From Pseudomonadales bacterium (GTDB lineage Bacteria > Pseudomonadota > Gammaproteobacteria > Pseudomonadales > Azotimanducaceae): 64,000 nt of DNA. The notes under the pieces are model-generated. The model was not told the DNA's origin and ran no database searches. It saw nothing but the letters and a program-made list of their open reading frames with translations. Each line of letters starts with the position of its first letter. Position 1 is the first letter of the stretch. This document shows positions 17,871 to 25,468 of this stretch, piece by piece. The stretch lies in assembly GCA_024234635.1 (NCBI GenBank), contig JACKNX010000007.1, positions 1-64,000 on the forward strand. Direction: 5' to 3'. The translations under genes and the position numbers were made by a program.

Positions 17871-18860
17871 TCAGGTGCTCACGCGATTCGGCAACTCCTG
17901 GCCCGTCATGAACGCCTCGATGTTGTCCACGGCACAGTGCCCCATGGCTTCCCGCGTCTCCCGGGAACCACTGCCCTGGTGCGGCAGCAGCACCACGTTG
18001 TCCAGTTCCAGCAAACCGGGATGCACGACGGGTTCCCGTTCGTAGACATCCAGCCCCGCTCCCGCAAGGCGGCCGTTCGCCAGGGCCTCGGCCAACGCCG
18101 CTTCATCGATGATATCGCCACGCGCGGTATTGATGAGGAATGCGCGCTGGGGAAGGCAGGCGAGCATTTTTGCATCCAGCAGATGCTGCGTCTCAGCCGT
18201 GCTCGGGCAGTGCAGCGAGACGAAGTCGCTGCTTGCGAGCAGGCTCACCAGATCGCCATGCCATTCGGCGCCGAGCACCGCTTCCTCCACCGGCTCCAGC
18301 CGGCGCCTGCTGTGGTAGCGGATCTTCATGTTGAAGCCGAACGCCGCACGGCGTGCGGTGGCGACGCCGATGCGTCCCATGCCGACGATGCCCAGGGTCT
18401 TGCCGCTGACCTGCGTACCAAGCAGCGATGTCGGCGACCACCCGGACCAGGCGCCGGCGCGGAGCAGGCGTTCCCCCTCACCGGCTCGCCGGGCACACAT
18501 CAGCAGGAGGGTCATGGCAATGTCTGCGGTGGCGTCCGTCAGCACGCCTGGCGTGTTGGAGACTTGAATATCAGCAGCTTGCGCCGCTTTCATATCGATA
18601 TGGTTGAAGCCAACACCAAAATTCGCGAGCAGTTTCACCCGGCAACCGGCGCCGAGGACAGCGGCGTCCAGGCGATCGGTGACAGTACAACCCAGGACAT
18701 CCGCGGTCTCCAGTGCCTGCCGCAGTTCGGCTGACGAGAACGGGTGGTCGTCATCGTTCACCCGCACATCGCAGACTGCCGCAAGACGCGTTTCCACCGC
18801 TGCTGGCCAGCGACGGGTGAGTATCACCTTCAGCCGATCCGTCAAACCTGCTTCTCCCAT
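17871..18860 (-). CDS. D-isomer 2-hydroxyacid dehydrogenase (glyoxylate/hydroxypyruvate reductase-like)
   Basis: NAD(P)-dependent enzyme of 329 residues reducing 2-ketoacids (glyoxylate, hydroxypyruvate or similar). The Rossmann fingerprint is GMGRIG (about residues 158-163); catalytic Arg in NTARGDI, Glu in DVYEREP and His in LLPHQGSGS follow the family order. It converges on the MDR gene; the 127-bp gap has two copies of ggcgcggctgg. A glycerate 2-kinase gene occurs at 40644, which could use a product of this enzyme, but they are not linked. Confidence 0.9.
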   Translation of the reverse strand: MGEAGLTDRLKVILTRRWPAAVETRLAAVCDVRVNDDDHPFSSAELRQALETADVLGCTVTDRLDAAVLGAGCRVKLLANFGVGFNHIDMKAAQAADIQVSNTPGVLTDATADIAMTLLLMCARRAGEGERLLRAGAWSGWSPTSLLGTQVSGKTLGIVGMGRIGVATARRAAFGFNMKIRYHSRRRLEPVEEAVLGAEWHGDLVSLLASSDFVSLHCPSTAETQHLLDAKMLACLPQRAFLINTARGDIIDEAALAEALANGRLAGAGLDVYEREPVVHPGLLELDNVVLLPHQGSGSRETREAMGHCAVDNIEAFMTGQELPNRVST

Positions 18861-19076
18861 TCATGCGTTGCGCGCGCGCCAGGCGCGGAAAACGGGCTAC
18901 CCGCAGGTGCCAGCGCCACACCGCACGCCCGAAGATGCCCTGCCCGCGTAAAACCGTCACGGCTGTCTGTTACTGATCCGGCCGCCACGGTACCATTGCC
19001 GGCTCCCGGATTTTACCCGGCAGACTCGACAAGCGACCAACGCAAAACCAACAACAGTCCAGAGGGAGAGAACAAC

Positions 19077-19376
19077 ATGGCCGCCTATTTCATCGCCCAG
19101 TACGTTGTAAAGGACCCGGCGCTCTACCGTGAATACCAGGCCGGCGCGGGCCCGACGCTGGCCGCCGCCGGTGGCGAACTGGTGTCATTCGACGTTGCCG
19201 CCGAAACCATCGAGGGCACGCCGCCCGGACCGCAGACCGTAATCATCAAGTTTGCGGACACCGCCGCCGCCAAAGGCTGGTACGAAAGCGGCGCCTACCA
19301 GGCCGTGGTGGGCAAGCGCCTGGCAGCCACCACCGGCTTTGCGGTCATCGCCCAGTCGATGAACGCCGGCGGCTGA
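19077..19376 (+). CDS. DUF1330 family small protein
   Basis: A 99-residue cytoplasmic protein of the DUF1330 family (dimeric alpha/beta-barrel fold). It has the standard MAAYFIAQYVVKDPALYREY start, the FDVAAETIEG segment and the KGWYESGAYQAV helix of the family. The Shine-Dalgarno GGGAGAG lies seven bases upstream. No enzymatic role is established. The 216-bp region upstream is otherwise empty and probably contains its promoter. Confidence 0.9.
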   Translation: MAAYFIAQYVVKDPALYREYQAGAGPTLAAAGGELVSFDVAAETIEGTPPGPQTVIIKFADTAAAKGWYESGAYQAVVGKRLAATTGFAVIAQSMNAGG

Positions 19377-19508
19377 TTCCGGCACACCGCCGCACTCATC
19401 CGCATGGGAGGGCGATCAGCCCTCCCCGACTTTCACCCGCCCGCACCGGTCATCGCACCGGCGCGTGTGCATGGATGCCATGTAACCCGATTCCGGACTA
19501 CCCGACCG

Positions 19509-20645
19509 ATGGACTACCGACTCACTGAAGATCAACAGGCAATCCAGGACATGGCCCGTCGTTTCACCGCCGACGCCATCACACCAAACGCCGGCGAATG
19601 GGACGAGCACAAGCTCTTTCCCCGGGAAGTCATCCGTCAGGGCGCGGAACTCGGTTTCGGTGGTATCTACGTCTCCGAGGCCATGGGCGGCTGTGGCCTG
19701 GGACGCCTGGAAGCGGCGCTCATCATGGAGGCGATGGCGTATGGCTGCCCCTCGACGTCCGCCTACATCTCCATTCACAACATGGCCGCGTGGATGATCG
19801 ATCACTACGCCAGCGACGAGCTGCGTGCGCGCTACGTGCCTAGGCTGGCGTCCATGGAGCTGCTGGCCAGTTACTGTCTCACCGAACCCGGTGCCGGCTC
19901 TGACGCCGCCTCGTTGAAAACCACCGCCACCCGCGATGGCGCCCACTATGTTCTGAACGGCGGCAAGGCGTTCATCTCCGGCGCCGGCGAAAATGACGTG
20001 TACGTCGTGATGGCGCGCACCGGCGGTCCCGGCGCCCGCGGCATCTCCTGCCTGGTTGTGGAAAAGGACATGGCCGGTGTGAGCTTTGGCGCCCAGGAGC
20101 GCAAACTCGGCTGGCATTCGCAACCGACCGCCATGGTGATGTTCGACAACGTGCGCGTGCCGGTGGAAAACCTGGTCGGCGAGGAAGGCATGGGCTTTCG
20201 CATCGCAATGGCGGGTCTCGACGGCGGCCGCATCAACATTGGCGCCTGTTCGCTGGGCGGCGCCCAGCGCTGTCTGGACGATGCCATCACCTACACCCGC
20301 GAGCGTCGCCAGTTCGGCCAGCGGATAGCGGATTTCCAGAACAGTCAATTCATGCTGGCGGACATGGCGACCCAACTCGAGGCATCGCGGGCACTGCTGT
20401 ATATCGCCGCGCTGAAGGTGTCTGAGGCGGCCCCCGACAAGACCCGTTTCGCCGCCATGGCAAAACTCATGGCCACGGAATCCGGCTCACGTATCGTCAA
20501 CGATGCGCTGCAACTCCACGGCGGGTATGGTTACCTCATGGACTACCCCGTGGAGCGCTTTTTTCGTGATCTGCGTGTACACGAGATCCTGGAGGGCACG
20601 AGCCAGATCATGCGGTTTGTCGTTGGCCGCTCATTGGTGGAGTAG
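19509..20645 (+). CDS. Acyl-CoA dehydrogenase, isobutyryl-CoA dehydrogenase-like
   Basis: FAD enzyme of 378 residues. The N-terminus MDYRLTEDQQAIQDMARRFT, the FAD segment YCLTEPGAGSDAASLKT, KAFISGAGENDVYVVMART and the C-terminal VNDALQLHGGYGYLMDYPVE and RDLRVHEILEGTSQIMR resemble mammalian ACAD8. The Glu in HEILEG is the expected catalytic base position. Probably acts on short branched acyl-CoAs (valine degradation) or other short chains. The longer open frame upstream is not used. The stop codon is eight bases before the transglycosylase start, an unexpected partner. Confidence 0.93.
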   Translation: MDYRLTEDQQAIQDMARRFTADAITPNAGEWDEHKLFPREVIRQGAELGFGGIYVSEAMGGCGLGRLEAALIMEAMAYGCPSTSAYISIHNMAAWMIDHYASDELRARYVPRLASMELLASYCLTEPGAGSDAASLKTTATRDGAHYVLNGGKAFISGAGENDVYVVMARTGGPGARGISCLVVEKDMAGVSFGAQERKLGWHSQPTAMVMFDNVRVPVENLVGEEGMGFRIAMAGLDGGRINIGACSLGGAQRCLDDAITYTRERRQFGQRIADFQNSQFMLADMATQLEASRALLYIAALKVSEAAPDKTRFAAMAKLMATESGSRIVNDALQLHGGYGYLMDYPVERFFRDLRVHEILEGTSQIMRFVVGRSLVE

Positions 20646-20652
20646 CAGCCGT

Positions 20653-21915
20653 TTGAAGCTCTGGCTGGCGGCCGCAGTGTCGCTGATGCACAGTCCGACG
20701 ATCGCGGCGGACACGACAGTTGCCGTCGACGACAACGCCTTCGCACAGTGCACCGCCACCCTGCTGGCCGAAGCGCGGGAGTCCGGCATTGGCGCCGCGA
20801 CACTCGACGCGGTGACGCCGACCATCCGCCTGAACGAAAACGTCCTGCGCCTGGATGCCGCTCAGCCGGAGTTCACCAATACATTTGCCGGCTACTATCC
20901 CGTACGCGTTACGGCGCAGCGCGTTCGCCGCGGCCGTGAACTGCTGGCCACCCACCAGGACATCCTGCAACGGATCCAGCGCGAAACCGGCGTTCCCCCG
21001 CACTATCTGCTTTCGTTCTGGGGCCTGGAAACCAACTTCGGCAGTTTTCTCGGGAATTATCATGTGCCGTCGGTACTGGCCACGCTGGCCTGCCATTCCC
21101 GTCGCAATGACTACTTCCGGGGTGAGTTCATCCACGCCCTCGAGATCATCGACCGCGGCGATATCACGAGCGCGGCCATGCTGGGTTCCTGGGCGGGCGC
21201 GATGGGCAACATGCAGTTCATGCCCACCGCCTATCTGAATCACGCCGCTGACGGCGATGGTGACGGTCACCGCAACCTCTGGACCAGTACCGCCGACGCC
21301 CTGGTGTCGGCGGGTCGGTTCCTGCAGGCACTGGGCTGGCAGACCGGCATGCGCTGGGGGCGCGAAGTTCTGCTGCCCGAGGGCTTCGACTATCGACTGC
21401 TCGACCAGATCCGCCCGCTCGCATTCTGGGTGGATCAGGGGATTCGTGACTCCGCCGGCCGCGCACTCACCGGCTCGCAGACGCCCGCCCGCATCCTGGC
21501 CCCGAGCGGACACGCGGGACCGGCGTTCATCGTCTATCCAAACTTCGACGTGATCATGCGCTGGAACCGCAGCGAGTATTACGCGATCAGTGTCGGCCGG
21601 CTGGCTGACGAAATTGCCGGCGGTGGCCGCCTGCTGCGGCGTCCACCTGCCGAGCCCACACGGATTCCGCTGGCAACTGTGCGCAACCTGCAGAACAACC
21701 TGACGAGTCTCGGCTACGACACGGGCAAGGTGGACGGCATCATCGGGCCGGGAACACGCCAGGCGCTCACCGCCTGGCAGTACGCGAACGGGTTGCTGCC
21801 GGATGGTTATGCAAGCGCGGAACTGCTCGCGCGGCTGGGCGACACACTGCCGCCCACGGCCGCCGACCTGTCGCCCTCGGAAGTCACCGCTGATCCCGCT
21901 GTGGTGGCGCCGTGA
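20653..21915 (+). CDS. MltB-family lytic murein transglycosylase with peptidoglycan-binding domain
   Basis: About 420 residues, periplasmic. A TTG start at 20653, with GGAG ten bases upstream, gives a clean signal peptide (KLWLAAAVSLMHSPTIAA). The catalytic region (about 30-320) shows the MltB signature: SFWGLETNFGSFLGNY with the catalytic Glu, and SWAGAMGNMQFMPTAY. The C-terminal segment NLTSLGYDTGKVDGIIGPGT to about residue 395 is a PG_binding_1 repeat. It cleaves the MurNAc-GlcNAc bond to 1,6-anhydroMurNAc during wall turnover. The open frame further upstream overlaps the acyl-CoA dehydrogenase and is not coding. Confidence 0.93.
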   Translation: MKLWLAAAVSLMHSPTIAADTTVAVDDNAFAQCTATLLAEARESGIGAATLDAVTPTIRLNENVLRLDAAQPEFTNTFAGYYPVRVTAQRVRRGRELLATHQDILQRIQRETGVPPHYLLSFWGLETNFGSFLGNYHVPSVLATLACHSRRNDYFRGEFIHALEIIDRGDITSAAMLGSWAGAMGNMQFMPTAYLNHAADGDGDGHRNLWTSTADALVSAGRFLQALGWQTGMRWGREVLLPEGFDYRLLDQIRPLAFWVDQGIRDSAGRALTGSQTPARILAPSGHAGPAFIVYPNFDVIMRWNRSEYYAISVGRLADEIAGGGRLLRRPPAEPTRIPLATVRNLQNNLTSLGYDTGKVDGIIGPGTRQALTAWQYANGLLPDGYASAELLARLGDTLPPTAADLSPSEVTADPAVVAP

Positions 21916-21976
21916 TATCCTGCGGCAGGCACAGCCGTCACCAGAACCGTCCCCATCTTCACGGAGGCCACCGACC

Positions 21977-22330
21977 ATGCTGCTGAACGGCATTCACCAC
22001 GTATCCATCAACGTCACGGACGTCGACGCCGCCGTACATTTCTATGTCGGCGTGCTCGGTATGGAAAAACTGCCGCGTCCGGACCTGGGATTTCCCGGAG
22101 CGTGGATGCGCAGCGGCAGCCAGGAAGTGCATCTGCTCGGCATGCAGTCCGTGCCGGAGGCCGTTGGTCAGCACTTCGCGTTTGCCGTGGCCGACATACA
22201 GAACGTGGTCGGTACCGTACGCGATGCCGGCTTCAAATGCTCCGAACCCCGGGAACTGGGTGGCGTCTGCCTGCAGGCATTCACCCACGACCCCAGTGGC
22301 AACATGGTTGAGTTCAACCAGCGTCTGTAA
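21977..22330 (+). CDS. VOC (glyoxalase/dioxygenase fold) protein
   Basis: A 117-residue vicinal-oxygen-chelate protein. NGIHHVSINVTDVDAAVHFY gives the first metal ligand His, and the Glu near the C-terminus (SGNMVEFNQ) matches the last ligand. GGAGG lies nine bases upstream of ATG. Family roles include glyoxalase, dioxygenase, and fosfomycin or bleomycin resistance; no specific one is supported. Only seven bases separate it from the truncated haemoglobin gene, suggesting co-expression. Confidence 0.9.
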   Translation: MLLNGIHHVSINVTDVDAAVHFYVGVLGMEKLPRPDLGFPGAWMRSGSQEVHLLGMQSVPEAVGQHFAFAVADIQNVVGTVRDAGFKCSEPRELGGVCLQAFTHDPSGNMVEFNQRL

Positions 22331-22337
22331 GGCGGCC

Positions 22338-22766
22338 ATGTCTTCCCCCCCGGCGTCGGCCGACGACGAAACGCCGCCCTATGGTCAGGGTGATACGTCC
22401 TTTCGCGCCGCCGGCGGCGAAGCCGGTCTGCGTCGCCTGGTTGATTGTTTCTACGATGAGATGGACAGCCTGCCCCAGGCGGCCGGCGTGCGGCGCATGC
22501 ACAAGGCGAGTCTGGATGAAAGCCGCGACAAGCTGGCGCGGTTCCTGTGCGGCTGGCTCGGCGGTCCGCGCCGGTACGCCGAGAAATACGGTTCCATGAC
22601 CATTCCCGGTTCGCACGCGCCTTTTGCCATCGGCACGGAAGAGCGGGATGCCTGGCTGGAGTGCATGCGGCGAGCCATCGCCGAGCAGCCGTGGCAGGCC
22701 TCGTTCAAGACCTACCTTCTGAAGGCTCTCTCGGTGCCCGCCGAACGCGTACGCAATCGTCCCTGA
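22338..22766 (+). CDS. Group II truncated haemoglobin
   Basis: A 142-residue haem protein of the 2-on-2 trHbII (GlbO) type, including FRAAGGEAGLRRLVDCFYDEM, KLARFLCGWLGGP, the proximal His of GSHAPFAIGTEERDAWLECM and the conserved Trp of the G helix in ERDAWL. Such globins bind O2/NO or act in peroxide and NO detoxification. It follows the VOC gene directly, so an oxidative/aldehyde stress role is a reasonable inference. Confidence 0.9.
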   Translation: MSSPPASADDETPPYGQGDTSFRAAGGEAGLRRLVDCFYDEMDSLPQAAGVRRMHKASLDESRDKLARFLCGWLGGPRRYAEKYGSMTIPGSHAPFAIGTEERDAWLECMRRAIAEQPWQASFKTYLLKALSVPAERVRNRP

Positions 22767-22981
22767 CCGTCGGTGGTGCCTCGGCACACGGCAATTTGCA
22801 TCCCGGACTGTGACGGTGTGCGCGTTTGCCCCTGTCGCTTTGGACCAGCTTCACTACAATTCGCCTGCGGCGTACCACACAAGCCCCGCCACCGTCTCAC
22901 CCCGGCGCCCGGCAGGGTCGCAGGCAGCGGCGGATGGCGCACAAGAACCCGTACCCGCACGAGAGGGAGGTTTGCCCGGCC

Positions 22982-23686
22982 ATGCGACCCGTATTCGCAA
23001 CACCCTTCAGCCTGACCCGTGGTCTGTTCGCGAGCCTGTGCCTCTGTTCCCTGCCGCTCGCGTCGCTTGCCGGCACCGCAACACTGCGTGCAGCCGACAG
23101 CACCGCAGACGGCACGGTCTTCAGCGATGGCAGCCATGTCCCCACCCGTCGCGTGTTTACCTACCGGCAAAACGATGGTGTACCGGTGTTTACCGACAAG
23201 GTGCCGGTGAATCAGCCCTATGAAGTGATGGAGTTCTCCTGCTACGCATGTAATCCCGCCTCGACCGTGGACTGGCATGCCACGCCTCTGTTTGCGGATC
23301 GCTACCGGGATGCCATCGATGCGGCAGCAGAGCGCAACGGCGTGGACGCCGCCCTGGTGCGCGCGGTGATCCATGCGGAATCAGGATTCAATCCAATGGC
23401 CCGCTCGCGCAAGGGGGCAACCGGCCTCATGCAGCTGATGCCGGATACTGCACGCATGCTCGGTGTCGCCAATGCCACCGATGCACAACAGAACATCGAC
23501 GGAGGCGTGAAATATCTCGCCGACCTCCTCAGGCAGTACAACGGCGACATCACACTCGCCACCGCGGCCTACAATGCCGGCCCCTCCAGCGTCGACCGTT
23601 ATGGCGGTGTCCCACCGTTCGACGAGACGCGAACCTACATCCGACGCGTGAAGATCCTGATGGAGCGCTACAAGGCGCTGGTCTGA
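22982..23686 (+). CDS. Lytic transglycosylase (SLT domain) with DUF4124-like region
   Basis: 234 residues, exported. The N-terminus has a signal peptide (SLTRGLFASLCLCSLPLASLAG); residues 55-90 show a DUF4124-like strand pattern (RVFTYRQNDGVPVFTDKVPV). The SLT domain follows with the catalytic Glu of AVIHAESGFNPMARS, then KGATGLMQLMPDTARMLGV, NIDGGVKYLADLL and the AAYNAGPSSVDRYGG motif. GGGAGG lies 11 bases upstream of the ATG. Role: cleavage of peptidoglycan glycan strands in the periplasm. The unit preceding it, 22767-22981, has no recognised feature. Confidence 0.92.
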   Translation: MRPVFATPFSLTRGLFASLCLCSLPLASLAGTATLRAADSTADGTVFSDGSHVPTRRVFTYRQNDGVPVFTDKVPVNQPYEVMEFSCYACNPASTVDWHATPLFADRYRDAIDAAAERNGVDAALVRAVIHAESGFNPMARSRKGATGLMQLMPDTARMLGVANATDAQQNIDGGVKYLADLLRQYNGDITLATAAYNAGPSSVDRYGGVPPFDETRTYIRRVKILMERYKALV

Positions 23687-24018
23687 TCGGCGCAGTCCCC
23701 TGCCGCCACGGCAGTGTTGCACCCGGCTCGGGCTTCGGCCAGCATCGTGCGCACGGCCGACGGTGCGTTCACTCCCGCTGAGCAGCGGAGCCAGGCGCGC
23801 CAGGCAGACGCCAACGTCGTCATTCGACGCACGGGGTGAGCAACGGCTCGCAGCCATGCCCCGGTTCTTCGTGCTGCCAGTCAGCTGATACGCTAGCGGG
23901 TGCAAGGCGAAATGGCCGCAACGGCACGCTCCCGGCCCGTGACTCACACAGGTGAATCAACCGGTGGCGTGATGCAGGGCAGGACACGATCAGAACAACG
24001 GACGAGGGGCACACGGGT
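23687..24018. other. 332-bp intergenic region without recognised feature
   Basis: I see no convincing gene, tRNA or terminator here. A promoter for the SDR gene at 24019 is expected somewhere in the right part, but no clear sigma-70 boxes can be asserted. Confidence 0.5.
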
Positions 24019-24807
24019 ATGGAATTGAAGGACAGGGTAGCGGTGATCACCGGTGGCAGCGGCGGTATCGGCAGGGCCATGGCCAGGGCATTTCTGGCCG
24101 AAGGCGCGAAGGCCGTGGTGCTGGCCGATCTCGACACCGGGGCCGTACAGACCGCAGCCCGCGAACTCGGCTGTGAAGGCGCCACCTGCGACGTCACCGA
24201 CGAGGCACAGGTACAACGTCTCGTGGACGACACACTTGCCCGGCATGGCCGCATCGACCTTTTCTGTTCCAACGCGGGCGCCGGCGGCGCGGGCGTGCTC
24301 ACGGATGCGGACAACGCGGTGTGGCAGAAACAGTGGGAACTGCATGTCATGGCGCACCTGTATGCCGCCCGTGCGGTGTTGCCCTCCATGCAGGCGCGCG
24401 GCGAAGGCTACCTGCTCAATACTGCCTCCGCGGCGGGATTGCTGGCAGCCATGGGCTCCGGGCCCTACACCGTGACCAAGGCCGCGGCAGTGAAACTGGC
24501 CGAGTTCCTGGCCATCACGCATGGCGATGAAGGCATCCGGGTCTCCGTGCTGTGTCCCCAGGGCGTAAACACGGCGATGGCGCCGAGAAGCCTGGGCGAT
24601 GGCCAGACGGACGGCATCATTGAGCCGGACGCCCTTGCCGCCGTCGTGGTGCAGGCGCTGCGTGAGGAACGCTTCTACGTACTCCCGCACCCGGAAGTCG
24701 AGGAATACGTACGTCGCAAGGGTGACAATGTCGACCGCTGGCTGCATGGCATGCGCCGCCTGCGCAAGAAGACGCTCGAACTCCTTGCCGTGGCGGACGG
24801 CAACTGA
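24019..24807 (+). CDS. Short-chain dehydrogenase/reductase
   Basis: Classical SDR of 262 residues: MELKDRVAVITGGSGGIGRA (TGxxxGIG), the Asp of ADLD favouring NAD, CDVTDEAQV, SNAGAG in the NNAG position, the Ser in NTASAAGLL, and Tyr-xxx-Lys (YTVTKAA). The C-terminal half (DGIIEPDALAAVVVQALREE then FYVLPHPEV) resembles SDRs with a longer helix beside the active site. ATG at 24019 fits the family start. A GFA-family gene follows after 78 bp on the same strand. Confidence 0.88.
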   Translation: MELKDRVAVITGGSGGIGRAMARAFLAEGAKAVVLADLDTGAVQTAARELGCEGATCDVTDEAQVQRLVDDTLARHGRIDLFCSNAGAGGAGVLTDADNAVWQKQWELHVMAHLYAARAVLPSMQARGEGYLLNTASAAGLLAAMGSGPYTVTKAAAVKLAEFLAITHGDEGIRVSVLCPQGVNTAMAPRSLGDGQTDGIIEPDALAAVVVQALREERFYVLPHPEVEEYVRRKGDNVDRWLHGMRRLRKKTLELLAVADGN

Positions 24808-24885
24808 CTTTGCCCTGACGCCCGCCCAAGGAGCGTCGACTGACCTGTCAACACACCACAACCCGAACAGGGGAGAGAATCGACC

Positions 24886-25317
24886 ATGAGCACGGATACA
24901 CACAAAGGCAGCTGCTTCTGCGGCGCCGTTCAGTTCGAAGTCACCGGCGCACCCAACGTCATGGGTTACTGCCATTGCACCGATTGCGCGCACTGGGCCG
25001 GCGCGCCGGTCAACGCCTTCAGTCTGTGGACACCATCCAGCGTCAAGGTGACAAAAGGCGAAGACCAGATCGGCACCTACGCCAGGACGCCCGGCAGCCA
25101 GCGCAAATTCTGCCGCCAGTGCGGTGGTCACATCTTCACGGATCACCCGGCAATGGGCATGGTGGACGTGTACCTCAACACCGTTGAGGGTGTAACACAC
25201 AAAGGCACGCTGCACGTCTTCTACAAGGAGAAGACGATGTCCGTGCCCGATGGACTGCCCAAGTACCAGGACATGCCCAAGGAATTCGGCGGATCCGGGG
25301 TGGAACTGCCCGAGTAA
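24886..25317 (+). CDS. GFA family (Cys-rich, CENP-V-like) protein
   Basis: A 143-residue zinc-binding protein of the GFA family (PF04828). The two zinc sites are built from GSCFCGAVQFEV (Cys-x-Cys-Gly), GYCHCTDCAHWAG (Cys-x-Cys-x2-Cys) and KFCRQCGGHIF (Cys-x2-Cys-Gly), all present and correctly spaced. Members were named for glutathione-dependent formaldehyde activation, but the enzymatic role of most is not proven. The Shine-Dalgarno GGGGAGA lies about eight bases upstream. Confidence 0.92.
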   Translation: MSTDTHKGSCFCGAVQFEVTGAPNVMGYCHCTDCAHWAGAPVNAFSLWTPSSVKVTKGEDQIGTYARTPGSQRKFCRQCGGHIFTDHPAMGMVDVYLNTVEGVTHKGTLHVFYKEKTMSVPDGLPKYQDMPKEFGGSGVELPE

Positions 25318-25330
25318 CCCCTCCTGTGTG

Positions 25331-25354
25331 GACAGGCGCCAGAAGGCGCCTGTC
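25331..25354. terminator. Probable bidirectional hairpin between convergent genes
   Basis: A perfect 10-bp stem GACAGGCGCC / GGCGCCTGTC with loop AGAA lies 14 bp past the GFA stop, between convergent genes (GFA and the minus-strand acylase). No T-run follows on either strand, so it is a terminator only by position and structure. Confidence 0.6.
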
Positions 25355-25468
25355 TGCGCTGCGATCAGCGAGGCGGCCTGTGCTGCCCGGGGCGCGTATG
25401 CGATTTGGCCATTCCAGCGATGGAAGGCCGCCGCCGCTTTCCGCCTTCCTCCACTGTGCCGTGCGGCG